Of a DNA stretch of 64,000 nucleotides, positions 52,273 through 61,837 are shown piece after piece; positions within the stretch are counted from its first letter, which is position 1, and each line of letters begins with the position of its first letter. Source of the stretch: Frondihabitans sp. Leaf304 (GTDB lineage: Bacteria; Actinomycetota; Actinomycetes; Actinomycetales; Microbacteriaceae); NCBI RefSeq assembly GCF_001423105.1, contig NZ_LMNV01000005.1:67422-131421 (forward strand), written 5' to 3'. The notes under the pieces were generated by a model that worked only from the letters and a program-made list of their open reading frames with translations, had not been told where the DNA came from and ran no database searches. A program made the position numbers and the translations under genes.

Positions 52273-52851
52273 CTAGCGGGGGCGGAGGTCGTGGCGTTGT
52301 CGCCACTCCGACGCGAGGATCGCGTAGATGCCGGTGTCTGACCATCGTCCTTTGTAAAAGAGGTCTTCGACGAGGTGGGCTTCCTGTCGCATCCCGAGCT
52401 TTCGGCACAGCGCCACCGAGCCGGCATTGAGCGGATCCAGCTCGGCGTGAACCCGGTGGCTGCCGAGGTCGTCGACGCACAGCTCGATCATGCGCGTGGC
52501 CGCCTCGAAGGCGTAGCCGCGACCCTGAAATGCAGGGTTCAGGATCCAGCCGACCTCGCTCTGCCGCGAGTCGACGCTGGTCAGGCGCACGTTCACCTCG
52601 CCCATCACCCGGCCGGGCTCGCTCTTCGTCGTCACCGCGAGAACGAGCGAGTCGCCGTCGTGCTCGAGGTGCGTCATCGTGCTCCGCCGCGCAAGGTGCT
52701 CGGCGGCCTCGCTTCGAGAGCGAACGGGCCAGAGCATGAACCGAAGTGCTTCGGAATCGGACTGATACGCGAAGACATCGTCGAGATCAGCCGGCGTCAG
52801 GGGACGCAAGAGCAGGCGATCGGTCTCGAGAGAAGAGACGGTGACGGGCAC
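52273..52851 (-). CDS. RimJ/RimL-type GNAT acetyltransferase
   Basis: A 192-aa acetyltransferase. It starts with a GTG and reads TVSSLETDRLLLRPLTPADLDDVFAYQSD, the usual RimJ/RimL beginning. The acetyl-CoA site is GWILNPAFQGRGYAFEAA (about residues 104-121) and LDPLNAGSVALCRKLGM completes the fold. Relatives acetylate ribosomal protein N termini or antibiotics; the target here is unknown. It lies 17 bp downstream of hemA and is probably co-transcribed. Confidence 0.88.
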   Translation of the reverse strand: MPVTVSSLETDRLLLRPLTPADLDDVFAYQSDSEALRFMLWPVRSRSEAAEHLARRSTMTHLEHDGDSLVLAVTTKSEPGRVMGEVNVRLTSVDSRQSEVGWILNPAFQGRGYAFEAATRMIELCVDDLGSHRVHAELDPLNAGSVALCRKLGMRQEAHLVEDLFYKGRWSDTGIYAILASEWRQRHDLRPR

Positions 52852-52868
52852 GGGTGAGCGGGTTCTGC

Positions 52869-54179
52869 TCAGCCCGCCGTGGCCTCGCGGCCATCGGCGT
52901 GACCCGCTTCGCGGCGGGCGGATGCCGGGCGCAGAGGCGTCGGAGCCGTCGCGGCCCGAGTGTCGGTGAGGCCGAACAGAGCCTCGAGCCCATCGCGGAA
53001 GTCTTCGCCGCGGCCCTCGCGCGCGAGTTCGCGCGCTCGAACCGACGGCGTGTGGAGCAGCACACCGGCCAGGTGCCGGAGAGCCTGCTCCGTGCGCTCG
53101 GTCGAATCGCCGCGACCTCTCGCCCGCTCGATCTCGGCGTCGAGGATGTCGAAGACGTGCTTGCGCAGAGCGACGACGGCCGGTGAGAGCGACTGCTCGG
53201 CCGCGACCGCCTGGAACTCGGCGGCGGCCGTGGAGACCAGGGCACGCGCGTCGTCGGCAGCGGTCAGCTCTTTGAGCGGGGCATGGAGGCTGATGGTCTC
53301 GAGGTCGAGCAGCTCAACGCCGACGACCTTCGAGACGAGCGGGTCGACGTTGCGGGGAAGGCCGAGGTCGATGACGAGGCGTCGGGCGCCCGCGGCGACG
53401 ACGTCGGGAGTCACGAGCGGCTCGGTCGTCGTCGTGCACGTGATCAGAACGTCGCTCCAGGCGATGGCCTCGGCGAGGTCGGTGTGCGGTGCGACGTCGT
53501 GCTTCGCGCCGAACCAGCTCGCCCGGCCCGAGGCGGAGTACACGCCGATCTGCTCGGCACCGCGGTCGCGGAGGGCGGCAACGGTCGTCGCGGCGTACTG
53601 GCCGGTGCCGACGAGCAGGATCCGGGCCTGGCTCCAGTCGGTCACTCGACTCGACGCCAGCTCGAGGGCGAGACGCACGAGCGAGCGACTCGCACCGCCC
53701 ACGTTGGTGAGGTTCTTGATGCCGCGCGACGTGTGCGAGGCCTTCTGGAACAGACGCTCGAGGTCGGACGAGGTGGTGCCGTCGGTGCGGGCACGCTCGA
53801 GGGAGCGGCGCACCTGGCCCGAGATCTCGTCTTCGCCGACGACGACCGACTCGAGGCCGGAACTCACGGCGAAGAGATGCTCGACGACGCCTTCGCCGGT
53901 GATCACCGTGATGCTGTCGCGGAGGTCGTCGGGCTCGACGCTCGAGGCCTCGCTCATGGCCTGGATGGTGGCCTCGACCGCGAGGGTGCTCGCCGCGGTT
54001 AGGGGCTTGTCGACGTCGAGGTAGGCCTCGAAACGGTTGCACGTCGCGAGCACGACGGCGCCCGAGACGAAATCACTGGAATCGACGAGGGTGGTGGCTG
54101 CCGTGGGTGCGCCGACGCTCAACTTCTCGAGGAGGTCGAAGCTGGCGTTCTGATGAGACGCCGTCAGGCAGATGAGCAC
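52869..54179 (-). CDS. hemA: Glutamyl-tRNA reductase
   Basis: A 436-aa enzyme that reduces glutamyl-tRNA to glutamate-1-semialdehyde with NADPH, the first committed step of C5-pathway heme synthesis. The catalytic cysteine is Cys47 in [20 protein letters not shown] lies near residue 110, the NADPH-binding strand is [18 protein letters not shown] (about 182-199), and the dimerisation domain is the helical C terminus. The C-terminal 40 residues are low-complexity. The GTG at 54179 is preferred; the frame is open to 54215. Confidence 0.95.
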   Translation of the reverse strand: MLICLTASHQNASFDLLEKLSVGAPTAATTLVDSSDFVSGAVVLATCNRFEAYLDVDKPLTAASTLAVEATIQAMSEASSVEPDDLRDSITVITGEGVVEHLFAVSSGLESVVVGEDEISGQVRRSLERARTDGTTSSDLERLFQKASHTSRGIKNLTNVGGASRSLVRLALELASSRVTDWSQARILLVGTGQYAATTVAALRDRGAEQIGVYSASGRASWFGAKHDVAPHTDLAEAIAWSDVLITCTTTTEPLVTPDVVAAGARRLVIDLGLPRNVDPLVSKVVGVELLDLETISLHAPLKELTAADDARALVSTAAAEFQAVAAEQSLSPAVVALRKHVFDILDAEIERARGRGDSTERTEQALRHLAGVLLHTPSVRARELAREGRGEDFRDGLEALFGLTDTRAATAPTPLRPASARREAGHADGREATAG

Positions 54180-54271
54180 GACAGATATGGTAACTCTCGC
54201 TTCTCGGCTGTGCATTGGCTGGACTCGCCGTCGAGAGAGTCGGTGCCCCGACGGCCGGTAGATTCGGGGGC

Positions 54272-54817
54272 GTGCTTCTATCGCGACAGGCCACAGAGAA
54301 CGACATCGATCCGCTGGTGGCGCTCGTCACGTCGGCCTATCGCGGCGACGCGAGCCGCGAGGGCTGGACGACCGAGGCGCACCTTCTCGAAGGGCAGCGA
54401 ATCGACGCCGACCTGCTCACCGCCGACCTCGACAACCCCCACGGCCTCGTTCTGGTCTGGGTAGATCAGGAGGCAACGGGAGAGGGGGCCGCTGACGCGA
54501 TCGTCGCCTGCTGCAACCTCGTACGGAAGCCCGACGGCGTCGCCTACTTCGGCATGTTCGCGGTCTCGCCCGGGCGGCAGGGTGCGGGGCTCGGCAAGCA
54601 GATCTTGGCCGAGGCCGAGCGGGTGGCCCGCGAGGAGTGGTCGGCGTCAGCCCTCGAGATCACGGTGCTGGAGCCGCGGAGCGAGCTCCTGGCGTTTTAC
54701 GACCGGCGCGGCTTCACGGCCACTGGATCTTTCGTGCCGTTCCCCTACGGCGACCCGCGGTTCGGCGAACCCCTTCGCGACGACCTGCGGATGGTCGTGA
54801 TGCGCAAGGCCCTTTAG
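54272..54817 (+). CDS. GNAT acetyltransferase
   Basis: A 181-aa acetyltransferase with [25 protein letters not shown] at the N terminus and the acetyl-CoA site [23 protein letters not shown] (about residues 95-117, key part Q-x-x-G-x-G). FYDRRGF closes the fold. The GTG at 54272 follows a G-rich ribosome site; the frame opens at 54215. It diverges from hemA and its 3' end overlaps that of the BASS transporter gene by four bases. The substrate is unknown. Confidence 0.85.
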   Translation: MLLSRQATENDIDPLVALVTSAYRGDASREGWTTEAHLLEGQRIDADLLTADLDNPHGLVLVWVDQEATGEGAADAIVACCNLVRKPDGVAYFGMFAVSPGRQGAGLGKQILAEAERVAREEWSASALEITVLEPRSELLAFYDRRGFTATGSFVPFPYGDPRFGEPLRDDLRMVVMRKAL

Positions 54818-55674
54818 CGGTCATTCGGCGTTCGCGCCCGGGCAAGGGCGGGTCGCGCCACTCCGAACCCGAAGGCGAGAGCCAGCACGTTCATGACGAG
54901 CACGTAGACGGCCGCCGGAACCGCCGCCTCGGGCAGGCCGAGGGCACTGGTGGCGACGAAGATCGCGACTCCGGCATTGTGGATCCCGATCTCGAACGCC
55001 GCGGTGATCGCTCGTCGCACGTCAATGTCGGCCAGTCGGGGCGCGAGGTATCCGACAGTGAAGCTCCCCGCCCCGAGAAGGGCGGCCGCGGCGACCAGCC
55101 CGCCCAGGTTCGCCACGACCGTCGGCCAGGCGGGGACGACCGCCGTGATCACCAGGAGCGCGAGGACGACCATCGAGGCGATCCGAACAGGGCGTTCGGC
55201 TCGCGCGGCCGTCGCGGGTCGGAGGTGGCGTAAGAGCATGCCGAGTGCGACCGGAAGCAGCACGGTGGCGGCCATCTCGACGACCTTGCCGGGTTGGAGG
55301 CCGACTCCCTCGCCGTTCGGCAGGTAGAGGGAGGTCGCCAGGTGGACGAGCACGGGAATCGTGAGCAGTGAGATGACGCTGTTGATCGCCGTGAGGCTGA
55401 TGTTCACCGCTACTTCTCCGCCGAAGAGGTGACTGAAGAGGTTCGCTGTCGCGCCGCCGGGAGAGGCAGCCAGGATCACCAGCCCGACCGCGAAGAGGGG
55501 CGGCAGCTGCAGGGCCGCGACCAGGCCGAAGCAGAAGGCGGGCAGCACGACGAGCTGGCAGGCGAGCGCGACGATCAGCAGCCCCGGGCGACGCAGGGCG
55601 CGCGCGAAGTCGGACGGCGTCAGCGTCACCCCGAGCCCGAACATGATGATCGCCAGGGCGACAGGAACGAGCAT
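54814..55674 (-). CDS. Bile acid:sodium symporter (BASS) family transporter
   Basis: A 286-aa transporter with eight to ten hydrophobic segments. Family patterns include GLGVTLTPSDFARALRRP near the N terminus, LAASPGGATANLFSHLFGGEVAVN (about 68-91) and the crossover region FEIGIHNAGVAIFVA (about 225). Bacterial members carry organic anions with sodium. It is translationally coupled to the SnoaL-like gene upstream (TGATG overlap), suggesting a shared function. Confidence 0.9.
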   Translation of the reverse strand: MLVPVALAIIMFGLGVTLTPSDFARALRRPGLLIVALACQLVVLPAFCFGLVAALQLPPLFAVGLVILAASPGGATANLFSHLFGGEVAVNISLTAINSVISLLTIPVLVHLATSLYLPNGEGVGLQPGKVVEMAATVLLPVALGMLLRHLRPATAARAERPVRIASMVVLALLVITAVVPAWPTVVANLGGLVAAAALLGAGSFTVGYLAPRLADIDVRRAITAAFEIGIHNAGVAIFVATSALGLPEAAVPAAVYVLVMNVLALAFGFGVARPALARARTPNDR

Positions 55675-56102
55675 CAGTTCGAGCTCCGCCCGAGTCGAGG
55701 GGGCCGGGAGAGGGTCGGTGGGTGGTCGCCGTGGCGATGCAGGATCCGCCAGCCCTCGCTCGTCTTTCTGTAGATGTGCGTGACCCGGATGGTCACCTCC
55801 GTCGCCGGAGCACCGTCGACCGAGACGACTCCGCGTTCACTACCCACTGTCCACGCCGTGTCTCCCGTCTCGACGACGACGTCGTAACGGGGAACGAGCG
55901 GCCCGCCGGAGAAGCGCGAGGCGACCCAGTCGAGCGTCGCGTCGATGTCGGCCCGACCGCGTTCCATCGTTCCCCAGGCGCCGAACAGCGTCGAGTCGGT
56001 CGTATCGGCCCAGCAGGCCTTGTACGCATGGGCGTCGCCCCTTCCCATGTCGGCGAGGCCCTCTTCGACCTGCCGAAGGACCCGGCTGAATTCGTCGTCC
56101 AC
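55674..56102 (-). CDS. SnoaL/DUF4440-like cone-fold protein
   Basis: A 142-aa NTF2-like protein. It starts with a helical stretch (DDEFSRVLRQVEEGLADMGRGDAHAYKACWADTTD, in parts) and ends in beta strands TEVTIRVTHIYRKTSEGWRILHRHGDHPP, which is typical of SnoaL/ketosteroid-isomerase-like folds. The family includes both enzymes and ligand-binding proteins. The start codon GTG at 56102 faces hemE across a spacer with a long imperfect dyad. Coupling with a BASS transporter suggests a small organic ligand. Confidence 0.75.
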   Translation of the reverse strand: MDDEFSRVLRQVEEGLADMGRGDAHAYKACWADTTDSTLFGAWGTMERGRADIDATLDWVASRFSGGPLVPRYDVVVETGDTAWTVGSERGVVSVDGAPATEVTIRVTHIYRKTSEGWRILHRHGDHPPTLSRPPRLGRSSN

Positions 56103-56111
56103 TTCCCACTC

Positions 56112-56158
56112 CCTTGTACGATATGAAGAGGGATACACTCTACATACGATTGACAAGG
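56112..56158. promoter_or_regulatory. AT-rich dyad between the SnoaL-like gene and hemE
   Basis: An imperfect 47-bp dyad: CCTTGT (56112-56117) with ACAAGG (56153-56158) outside, and TATGAAGAG (56122-56130) with CTCTACATA (56138-56146) inside. It is AT-rich and fills the divergent promoter region, so it is a candidate operator. Confidence 0.5.
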
Positions 56159-56198
56159 CGTGGCAGGGTTTCCAGGGCGAAGTGCGACAATTCAGCAC

Positions 56199-57272
56199 GT
56201 GAACACGACCGCCAGCCCGACGCTCCCCGACTCGCACCCGCTCGCCTCCGGCTTGACCGCCGGATCGCCTCTGGTGCGCGCCCTCCGCGGCGATCGACCC
56301 GAAACTCTGCCGGTGTGGTTCATGCGACAGGCGGGGCGGTCTCTGCCCGAGTATCGCGAGCTGCGCGTCGGCACGAAGATGCTCGACGCCTGCCTGGATC
56401 CTGCGCTGTCCAGCGAGATCACCCTGCAGCCGGTACGACGGCACAAAGTCGACGCGGGCATCTTCTTCAGCGACATCGTGGTGCCGATCAAGCTGGCGGG
56501 GGTGGGCGTCGAGATCGTTCCCGGACGCGGTCCCGTGCTCGACGAGCCGATCCGGAGCGCGAGCGATGTCGCCAAGCTGCGCCCGCTGGATCCTGACGCT
56601 CTTGCTCCGATCGCCGAGGGCGTCGCCCGCACGGTGGCCGAGCTGGGTGAAACCCCCCTGATCGGTTTCGCCGGTGCCCCGTTCACGCTGGCGGCCTATC
56701 TCGTCGAGGGCGGACCGTCGAAAGACCACATCCGTGCCCGCACGCTCATGCACTCCGACCCCGAGACCTGGGACGCCCTGCTGACCTGGGCGGCCGACGT
56801 GACGGGGGCGTTCCTCCGGGCGCAGATCCTCGCGGGGGCGAGCGCCGGCCAGCTGTTCGACTCGTGGGTCGGATCGCTCTCGCTGCGGGACTACGTCGAT
56901 CGCGTGGCCCCCTACTCGGCTCGGGCCATGTCGCACATCGACGGGCTCGAGGTGCCGCGCATCCACTTCGGTGTCGGTTCGGGCGAGGTGCTGGCCGCCA
57001 TGCGCGATGTCGGCACCGACGCGGTGGGGGTCGACTGGAGGATCCCGCTCGACGAGGCATCCCGACGTCTCGGAGGCGACACGGTCGTGCAGGGCAACAT
57101 CGATCCGGCGCTGCTGCAGGCGCCGTGGTCGGTGCTCGAGGCGCACGTCCGCGACATCGTCCAGCGCGGAAAGTCGGCTCCGGCCCACGTGCTCAACCTC
57201 GGCCACGGTGTGAACCCCGACACCGACCCGAGCGTGCTCACCCGCATCGTCGAGCTGGCCCACACGCTGTGA
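56199..57272 (+). CDS. hemE: Uroporphyrinogen decarboxylase
   Basis: A 357-aa enzyme that converts uroporphyrinogen III to coproporphyrinogen III. The N-terminal signature [18 protein letters not shown] contains the substrate-binding arginines (about residues 39-56). [20 protein letters not shown] and [17 protein letters not shown] are family motifs; the tyrosine in AAYLVEGG fits the catalytic position. The GTG at 56199 is preferred to the open frame from 56160. The stop overlaps hemY as GTGA. Confidence 0.96.
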   Translation: MNTTASPTLPDSHPLASGLTAGSPLVRALRGDRPETLPVWFMRQAGRSLPEYRELRVGTKMLDACLDPALSSEITLQPVRRHKVDAGIFFSDIVVPIKLAGVGVEIVPGRGPVLDEPIRSASDVAKLRPLDPDALAPIAEGVARTVAELGETPLIGFAGAPFTLAAYLVEGGPSKDHIRARTLMHSDPETWDALLTWAADVTGAFLRAQILAGASAGQLFDSWVGSLSLRDYVDRVAPYSARAMSHIDGLEVPRIHFGVGSGEVLAAMRDVGTDAVGVDWRIPLDEASRRLGGDTVVQGNIDPALLQAPWSVLEAHVRDIVQRGKSAPAHVLNLGHGVNPDTDPSVLTRIVELAHTL

Positions 57273-58651
57273 CCGCCGGCTCCCCCTTCAGGCCCGACGT
57301 CGGCGAACACGCGACGGCGGTCGTCGTTGGCGGCGGAGTCGCCGGGCTCGTCGTCGCACGCGACCTCGGCAAGGCCGGTCGGCGCGTCACGCTGCTCGAA
57401 GCCTCCGCGCGCCTCGGCGGCGAGGTGCAGCGGCACTCGGTGGCGGGCATCGACCTCGACTCGGGCGCCGAGAGCTTCGCCACGAAGACCGACGCAATCC
57501 AGACCCTTGCCACGCAGCTCGGGCTCGGCAACGAGATCGTGAACCCCGACCCGCGCGGAGCCTGGGTCATCCAGCCCGACGGCACAGCGTTCGAGCTGCC
57601 GAAGACCGGGCTGCTCGGCATTCCGGGCACGCCGATGGCCAAAGACGTGATCGACGTGATCGGCACCGGCGCCGCCCTGCGCGCTGAGATGGACTCCCTC
57701 CTGCCCGGCCCGGTGGGGGCGAAAGAGCAGAAGCTCGGCCCGCTCGTGCGGCGCCGCATGGGTCGCGCGGTGCTCGACAAGCTGGTCACGCCCGTGGTTC
57801 AGGGCGTCCACTCGGCGCACCCCGACGACCTCGACGTCGAGCGGGTCGCACCGGGGCTCCGCCAGGCGCTCCTCCACGAGAACTCCCTGGCCCGCGCGGT
57901 CCGGGCCCTCCGCGAGGCGTCACCCGCGGGGTCGGCCGTCGGCGGGATCCGCGGCGGCACCGTGCGACTGGTCGACGAGCTCGCCGCCGACCTCGAGATG
58001 TACGGTGTCGAGGTCCGGTTCGGCGCTCGCGTCACGGCCTACGAAGCCCACTCGGTGACTCTCGACACCGGCGAACAGCTCGCTGCCGACACGGTCGTCG
58101 TCGCACTCGGCGGCCGCGACGCAGCGCGTCTCGACGGCGCCCTCGACGACGGCACCAGCCAAGGATCCACCGGCTCGGCGAGCGAGACCGGCCTCATCAC
58201 GCTCGCGACCCTCGTCGTGAGAGACCCCGCGCTCGATGCGGCTCCCCGTGGCACGGGCGTGCTGGTGGCACCGGGGGCGCCCGGAATCCGCGCGAAAGCC
58301 CTCACACACGCCACCGTCAAGTGGGACTGGGTGGCCGAGCGGGCGGAGGGGCGCCACGTGCTCCGGCTCAGCTACAGCGCGCCGGCGGTGGGGAGAGCGA
58401 CGTCGGACGACGAACTGCGGTCGCTCGCGATCGACGATGCGTCGCGGATCCTCGGCCTGTCGGTCGACCCGGCGTCTGTCGAGGGGTTCGCGCGAGTGGA
58501 ATGGGACGGCCCCTACCGCGGGGCGGGATCGGCGGGGCGCGAGGTTCCCGGTGTGGTGCGCGTCGGCGGTGCCGTCGCCGGTCGTGGTCTCGCGGGAGTG
58601 GTCGCCGACGCACGACTCAAGGTCGCCGAGATCCTGTCGCCGGAGGTGTAG
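57269..58651 (+). CDS. hemY: Coproporphyrinogen III oxidase, HemY type (CgoX)
   Basis: A 460-aa FAD-dependent oxidase. The dinucleotide motif is [19 protein letters not shown] with [13 protein letters not shown] (about residues 18-54). [13 protein letters not shown] lies near residue 228 and the C-terminal FAD part is [20 protein letters not shown]. In Actinobacteria with HemQ, HemY oxidises coproporphyrinogen to coproporphyrin rather than acting on protoporphyrinogen; that is established for the pathway and inferred here from hemQ downstream. It overlaps hemE by four bases. Confidence 0.94.
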   Translation: MTAGSPFRPDVGEHATAVVVGGGVAGLVVARDLGKAGRRVTLLEASARLGGEVQRHSVAGIDLDSGAESFATKTDAIQTLATQLGLGNEIVNPDPRGAWVIQPDGTAFELPKTGLLGIPGTPMAKDVIDVIGTGAALRAEMDSLLPGPVGAKEQKLGPLVRRRMGRAVLDKLVTPVVQGVHSAHPDDLDVERVAPGLRQALLHENSLARAVRALREASPAGSAVGGIRGGTVRLVDELAADLEMYGVEVRFGARVTAYEAHSVTLDTGEQLAADTVVVALGGRDAARLDGALDDGTSQGSTGSASETGLITLATLVVRDPALDAAPRGTGVLVAPGAPGIRAKALTHATVKWDWVAERAEGRHVLRLSYSAPAVGRATSDDELRSLAIDDASRILGLSVDPASVEGFARVEWDGPYRGAGSAGREVPGVVRVGGAVAGRGLAGVVADARLKVAEILSPEV

Positions 58652-58763
58652 CGGAGGGCTTCCGGACCTGTTGCGAACTCGTGCGGCGAACGGCCCCCGG
58701 GTCGGACTAGCCTAGAAGCACTGCGCCGGTGTTCTCCGTGCAGTCCTGACTTTTGGAGGCTTC

Positions 58764-59039
58764 ATGCGAGGCAAGCTGATTTTCGTCGCGGGAGCGGCCG
58801 CCGGGTACGTTCTGGGTTCGAGGGCGGGCCACCAGCGCTACGAGCAGATCGCCAGCGGCGCCTCGAAGGTCTGGAACAGCCGTGGCGTGCAGAAGCAGGT
58901 CGTCAAGGTCGAAGACGCGGCCGGTCAGATCCTGCCCCGCGTCGTCACCGGTCTGTTCCACCTCGTCGTGTGGGGCGTCAAGAAGATCCTGGGCATCCAG
59001 TCGAAGCCCAAGACGACCAGTACCGCCGCACGCCGCTGA
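58764..59039 (+). CDS. YtxH-like small membrane protein
   Basis: A 91-aa protein beginning MRGKLIFVAGAAAGYVLGSRAGHQRYEQI, a hydrophobic segment followed by a G-x-x-x-G-x-R-x-G patch as in YtxH-like stress-associated proteins. A second, weakly hydrophobic helix lies at about 62-76 (VTGLFHLVVWGVKKIL). TTTTGGAGG-type ribosome site precedes the ATG. It is the first of three small membrane genes between hemY and hemQ. Confidence 0.8.
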   Translation: MRGKLIFVAGAAAGYVLGSRAGHQRYEQIASGASKVWNSRGVQKQVVKVEDAAGQILPRVVTGLFHLVVWGVKKILGIQSKPKTTSTAARR

Positions 59040-59114
59040 CGCCGCTCCGCCCCGGCGGAACCGATTTTCTGAAGTACCGCACCATGACGCACCGCACTTC
59101 CTGAGGGGGAGCAC

Positions 59115-59567
59115 ATGACCGAGTCGACACGCGCCGACACCATCAAGCACGCCAAGAAGAACCGCTCCCTGCTCGGCCTGCTCTCCGACATCCCGACGCT
59201 GGTCACCGACCTGGTCAAGGGAGAGATCGCGCTCCTGAAGAAGGAGCTGATCGACAAGGCGAAGGTGTTCGGTATCGGAGCCGGCCTCGCCGTCGGCGCG
59301 CTGCTGTTCCTGTTCCTGATGCTCCTCTGCCTCATCGGCGCGGGCATCGCGGCGCTGTCGCTGGTGATGCCGCTCTGGCTGGCGGCGCTGCTGGTCGCCG
59401 CGCTGTTCCTGGTGATCGCCGGGATCCTCGGCTTCTTGGCGTACAAGCAGATCAAGAAGGGCCTGCCGCCGCTGCCCAAGCAGACGATCGACAGCGTCAA
59501 GAGCGACATCAAGGCAGTGAAGGGCGTCGGTCGAATTCCGCGCTCCGACGTGGGAGGACGATCCTGA
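59115..59567 (+). CDS. Phage holin family protein (Actinobacterial Holin-X)
   Basis: A 150-aa protein with two long hydrophobic segments (GIGAGLAVGALLFLFLMLLCLIGAGIAALSLVM, about residues 52-84, and LAALLVAALFLVIAGILGFLAY, about 88-109) between charged ends. It matches the Holin-X (DUF1469-like) family. The name reflects fold resemblance; the genes are chromosomal and not linked to lysis. It overlaps the DUF3618 gene by one base. Confidence 0.85.
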   Translation: MTESTRADTIKHAKKNRSLLGLLSDIPTLVTDLVKGEIALLKKELIDKAKVFGIGAGLAVGALLFLFLMLLCLIGAGIAALSLVMPLWLAALLVAALFLVIAGILGFLAYKQIKKGLPPLPKQTIDSVKSDIKAVKGVGRIPRSDVGGRS

Positions 59568-59794
59568 TGAGCAGCACCGAAGAGATCCGGGCCGGCATCG
59601 ACCGCACCCGTGCCGACCTCGCGGCGACACTGAACGAGCTCGAAGAAAAGCTCAACATCCCCAAGCAGCTGGGCATCAAGGCCCACGAGGCGAAGATCTC
59701 GTTCGGCAAAGACCCGAAGCCGTGGCTCGCCGGTGCGGCTACCGTCGCAGCGGTCGTGGGTGGCATCGCGCTCATCGCACTGAAGCGTCGCTAA
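59567..59794 (+). CDS. DUF3618 membrane protein
   Basis: A 75-aa protein with the DUF3618 pattern EEIRAGIDRTRADLAATLNELEEKL at the N terminus, then a linker and one C-terminal membrane helix (PWLAGAATVAAVVGGIALIAL). The family almost always sits beside Holin-X genes; the pair probably works together at the membrane. The ATG overlaps the previous stop (TGATG). Confidence 0.88.
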   Translation: MSSTEEIRAGIDRTRADLAATLNELEEKLNIPKQLGIKAHEAKISFGKDPKPWLAGAATVAAVVGGIALIALKRR

Positions 59795-59878
59795 CCTCTT
59801 CTCCGGGCCGGTTTCGCGGTCACTCGACGGCGAGCGTCGCGGTTCGCGGCTCCCAGCCGAACGGAGGAAGATAAACGC

Positions 59879-60613
59879 ATGAATTCCAGCGCCGACGCGC
59901 CAGCGAGCACGCAGCACTCCACCCCACCCGCACCCGCCGAAGCCCCCGCCGAGCGTCTCGGCTATACGCTCTGGGCGGTTCTCCGGCGTGATCCCGCCCG
60001 GCCTCTCGTGCCCGGCGTCGACGACGCCGCCGAGCTCGATGAGGCCGTCTCGCGTCTCGCCGCGAAGGGCGTCGTCGTTCGAGGGTTCTACGACGTCAGC
60101 GCGGTCAAGGCCGATAGCGACCTCATGATCTGGTTGCACGGCGAGGTGCCCGAAGACATCCAGGCCGGTTACCGCGAGCTCGTGCGCACGAACCTCCTGA
60201 AGAATCTGCTACCGACGTGGAACGCCCTCGGAATGCACCGCGAGGCCGAGTTCGCGAAAGACCACAGCCCCGCCTTCATGCGCGGCAAAGAGCCCGAGAC
60301 CTGGCTCACGGTCTACCCCTTCGTCCGTAGCTACGAGTGGTACCTGCTGCCCGACGCGGAGCGCAACCAGATGCTCCGCGACCACGGCATGAAGGGCGGC
60401 GCCCACCGCGCTGTCCTGACCAACACCGTTGCCAGCTTCAGCCTGGGCGACTACGAGTGGATCCTCGCGCTCGAGGCCCCCGAGCTGGTTCAGCTCGTCG
60501 ACCTCATGCGCGATCTCCGCTACACCGAGGCGCGCATGCACGTGCGCGAAGAGGTTCCCTTCTATACGGGGCGTCGAATCCCCACCACCGCTATCGCAGA
60601 GGTTCTGAGTTGA
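59879..60613 (+). CDS. hemQ: Coproheme decarboxylase HemQ (ChdC)
   Basis: A 244-aa chlorite dismutase-fold enzyme that turns coproheme into heme b by two oxidative decarboxylations, the last step of the coproporphyrin-dependent path. The proximal heme histidine is His176 in MKGGAHRAVL. The radical-forming tyrosine is probably Tyr146 in TVYPFVRSYEWY, and His120 (GMHREAEF) fits the distal histidine known in actinobacterial ChdC. The first 25 residues are a Pro/Ala-rich tail. Its stop overlaps the hemH start. Confidence 0.95.
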   Translation: MNSSADAPASTQHSTPPAPAEAPAERLGYTLWAVLRRDPARPLVPGVDDAAELDEAVSRLAAKGVVVRGFYDVSAVKADSDLMIWLHGEVPEDIQAGYRELVRTNLLKNLLPTWNALGMHREAEFAKDHSPAFMRGKEPETWLTVYPFVRSYEWYLLPDAERNQMLRDHGMKGGAHRAVLTNTVASFSLGDYEWILALEAPELVQLVDLMRDLRYTEARMHVREEVPFYTGRRIPTTAIAEVLS

Positions 60614-61830
60614 GCAACATAACGAACAACGAGATCGGGACGCCCGGCGGGTTGGTCCCGTCGGCCACGAAGGCTGCCGAGAGCGGCCCCGAGTGGGTCA
60701 CCGAGGGCACCGACTACGACGCCATCCTCCTTGCCGGCTTCGGCGGACCGGAGGGGCAGGACGACGTCATCCCCTTTCTCCGCAACGTCACCCGAGGTCG
60801 CGGAATCCCGGAGGAGCGCCTCGAGGAGGTCGCCCACCACTACCGGCACTTCGGCGGGGTCAGCCCGATCAACGAGCACAACCGTGAGTTGAAGGCGGCC
60901 CTCGAGGCCGAGCTCGCCCGTCGCGAGATCGACCTTCCCGTGATCTGGGGAAACCGCAACTGGGATCCCTACATGGCCGACGCGGTTCGTGAGGCGGCGG
61001 ATCGCGGCTTCACGAAGCTGATCGCCGTGGCAACCAGCGCGTACAGCTCTTATTCGTCGTGCCGGCAGTACCGCGAAGACTTCGCGATGGCGCTCGACGA
61101 CACCGACCTGCGCGACCGCGTGCAGATCGACAAGGTCCGTCAGTTCTTCGACCACCCCGGGTTCGTGCAGCCCTTCATCGACGGCGTCCGCGACGCCCTG
61201 GTGAAGGCGCAGACCGAGATCGAGGGGATCGACCTCGGCACCGAGATCCAGGTGCTGTTCTCGACCCATTCGATTCCGTCCACCGACGCTGCGAAATCCG
61301 GCCCCGAGGCGCGCGGGTTCGACGGCGACGGCGCGTACGCCGCTCAGCACCGGGCCGTCGCCGAAGTGGTCATGGCGGCAGCCGAGGCCGCTCTCGAGCT
61401 TCCGTCAGACACGACTGTCCCGTGGCAGCTCGTCTTCCAGTCGCGCTCCGGCCCGCCCTCCATGCCGTGGCTCGAGCCCGACATCAATGACGCGATCCAC
61501 GCCCTGAACGGCGGCCCGACGAAGGCCGTCGTCATCGTGCCCCTCGGGTTCGTGAGTGACCACATGGAGGTCATGTGGGATCTCGACAACGAGGCGCTCG
61601 AGTCGTGCGAAGAAGAGGGCTTCTGGGCCGTTCGAACGCCGACCCCCGGCATCGACCCGAACTACGTCACCGGTCTCGTCGACCTCGTCCTCGAGCGTCG
61701 TGACGGTGTGCCCGCTGCCGACCGCCCGCACCTCACCGACCTCGGCCCCTGGTACGACGTCTGCCGTCCCGGCTGCTGCGAGAACGTCCGCCTCGGTTTC
61801 AAGCCGGCCGTCTCCGGCCTGGTTCCGTAG
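60610..61830 (+). CDS. hemH: Coproporphyrin III ferrochelatase (CpfC/HemH)
   Basis: A 406-aa chelatase inserting ferrous iron into coproporphyrin III. Motifs are LLAGFGGPEGQDDVIPFLRNV, YRHFGGVSPIN, and ATSAYSSYSSCRQYRED; FSTHSIP holds the metal-site histidine, with the partner acidic residue in DHMEVMWDLD. A cysteine group CRPGCC (from about residue 385) and the cysteine in SSCRQY may bind the [2Fe-2S] cluster seen in actinobacterial ferrochelatases. A TTG at 60610 forms a TTGA overlap with hemQ and is the most upstream plausible start outside hemQ. Confidence 0.94.
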   Translation: MSNITNNEIGTPGGLVPSATKAAESGPEWVTEGTDYDAILLAGFGGPEGQDDVIPFLRNVTRGRGIPEERLEEVAHHYRHFGGVSPINEHNRELKAALEAELARREIDLPVIWGNRNWDPYMADAVREAADRGFTKLIAVATSAYSSYSSCRQYREDFAMALDDTDLRDRVQIDKVRQFFDHPGFVQPFIDGVRDALVKAQTEIEGIDLGTEIQVLFSTHSIPSTDAAKSGPEARGFDGDGAYAAQHRAVAEVVMAAAEAALELPSDTTVPWQLVFQSRSGPPSMPWLEPDINDAIHALNGGPTKAVVIVPLGFVSDHMEVMWDLDNEALESCEEEGFWAVRTPTPGIDPNYVTGLVDLVLERRDGVPAADRPHLTDLGPWYDVCRPGCCENVRLGFKPAVSGLVP

Positions 61831-61837
61831 GGCAGCC

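Noticed and set aside
56114-56596. Open frame beginning in the hemE promoter and running over the hemE 5' end
   Set aside because: It is out of frame with hemE, and its product has no recognisable motif.
59115-59567. Holin gene as evidence of a prophage
   Set aside because: Holin-X proteins are common chromosomal membrane proteins in Actinobacteria; no phage genes lie nearby.
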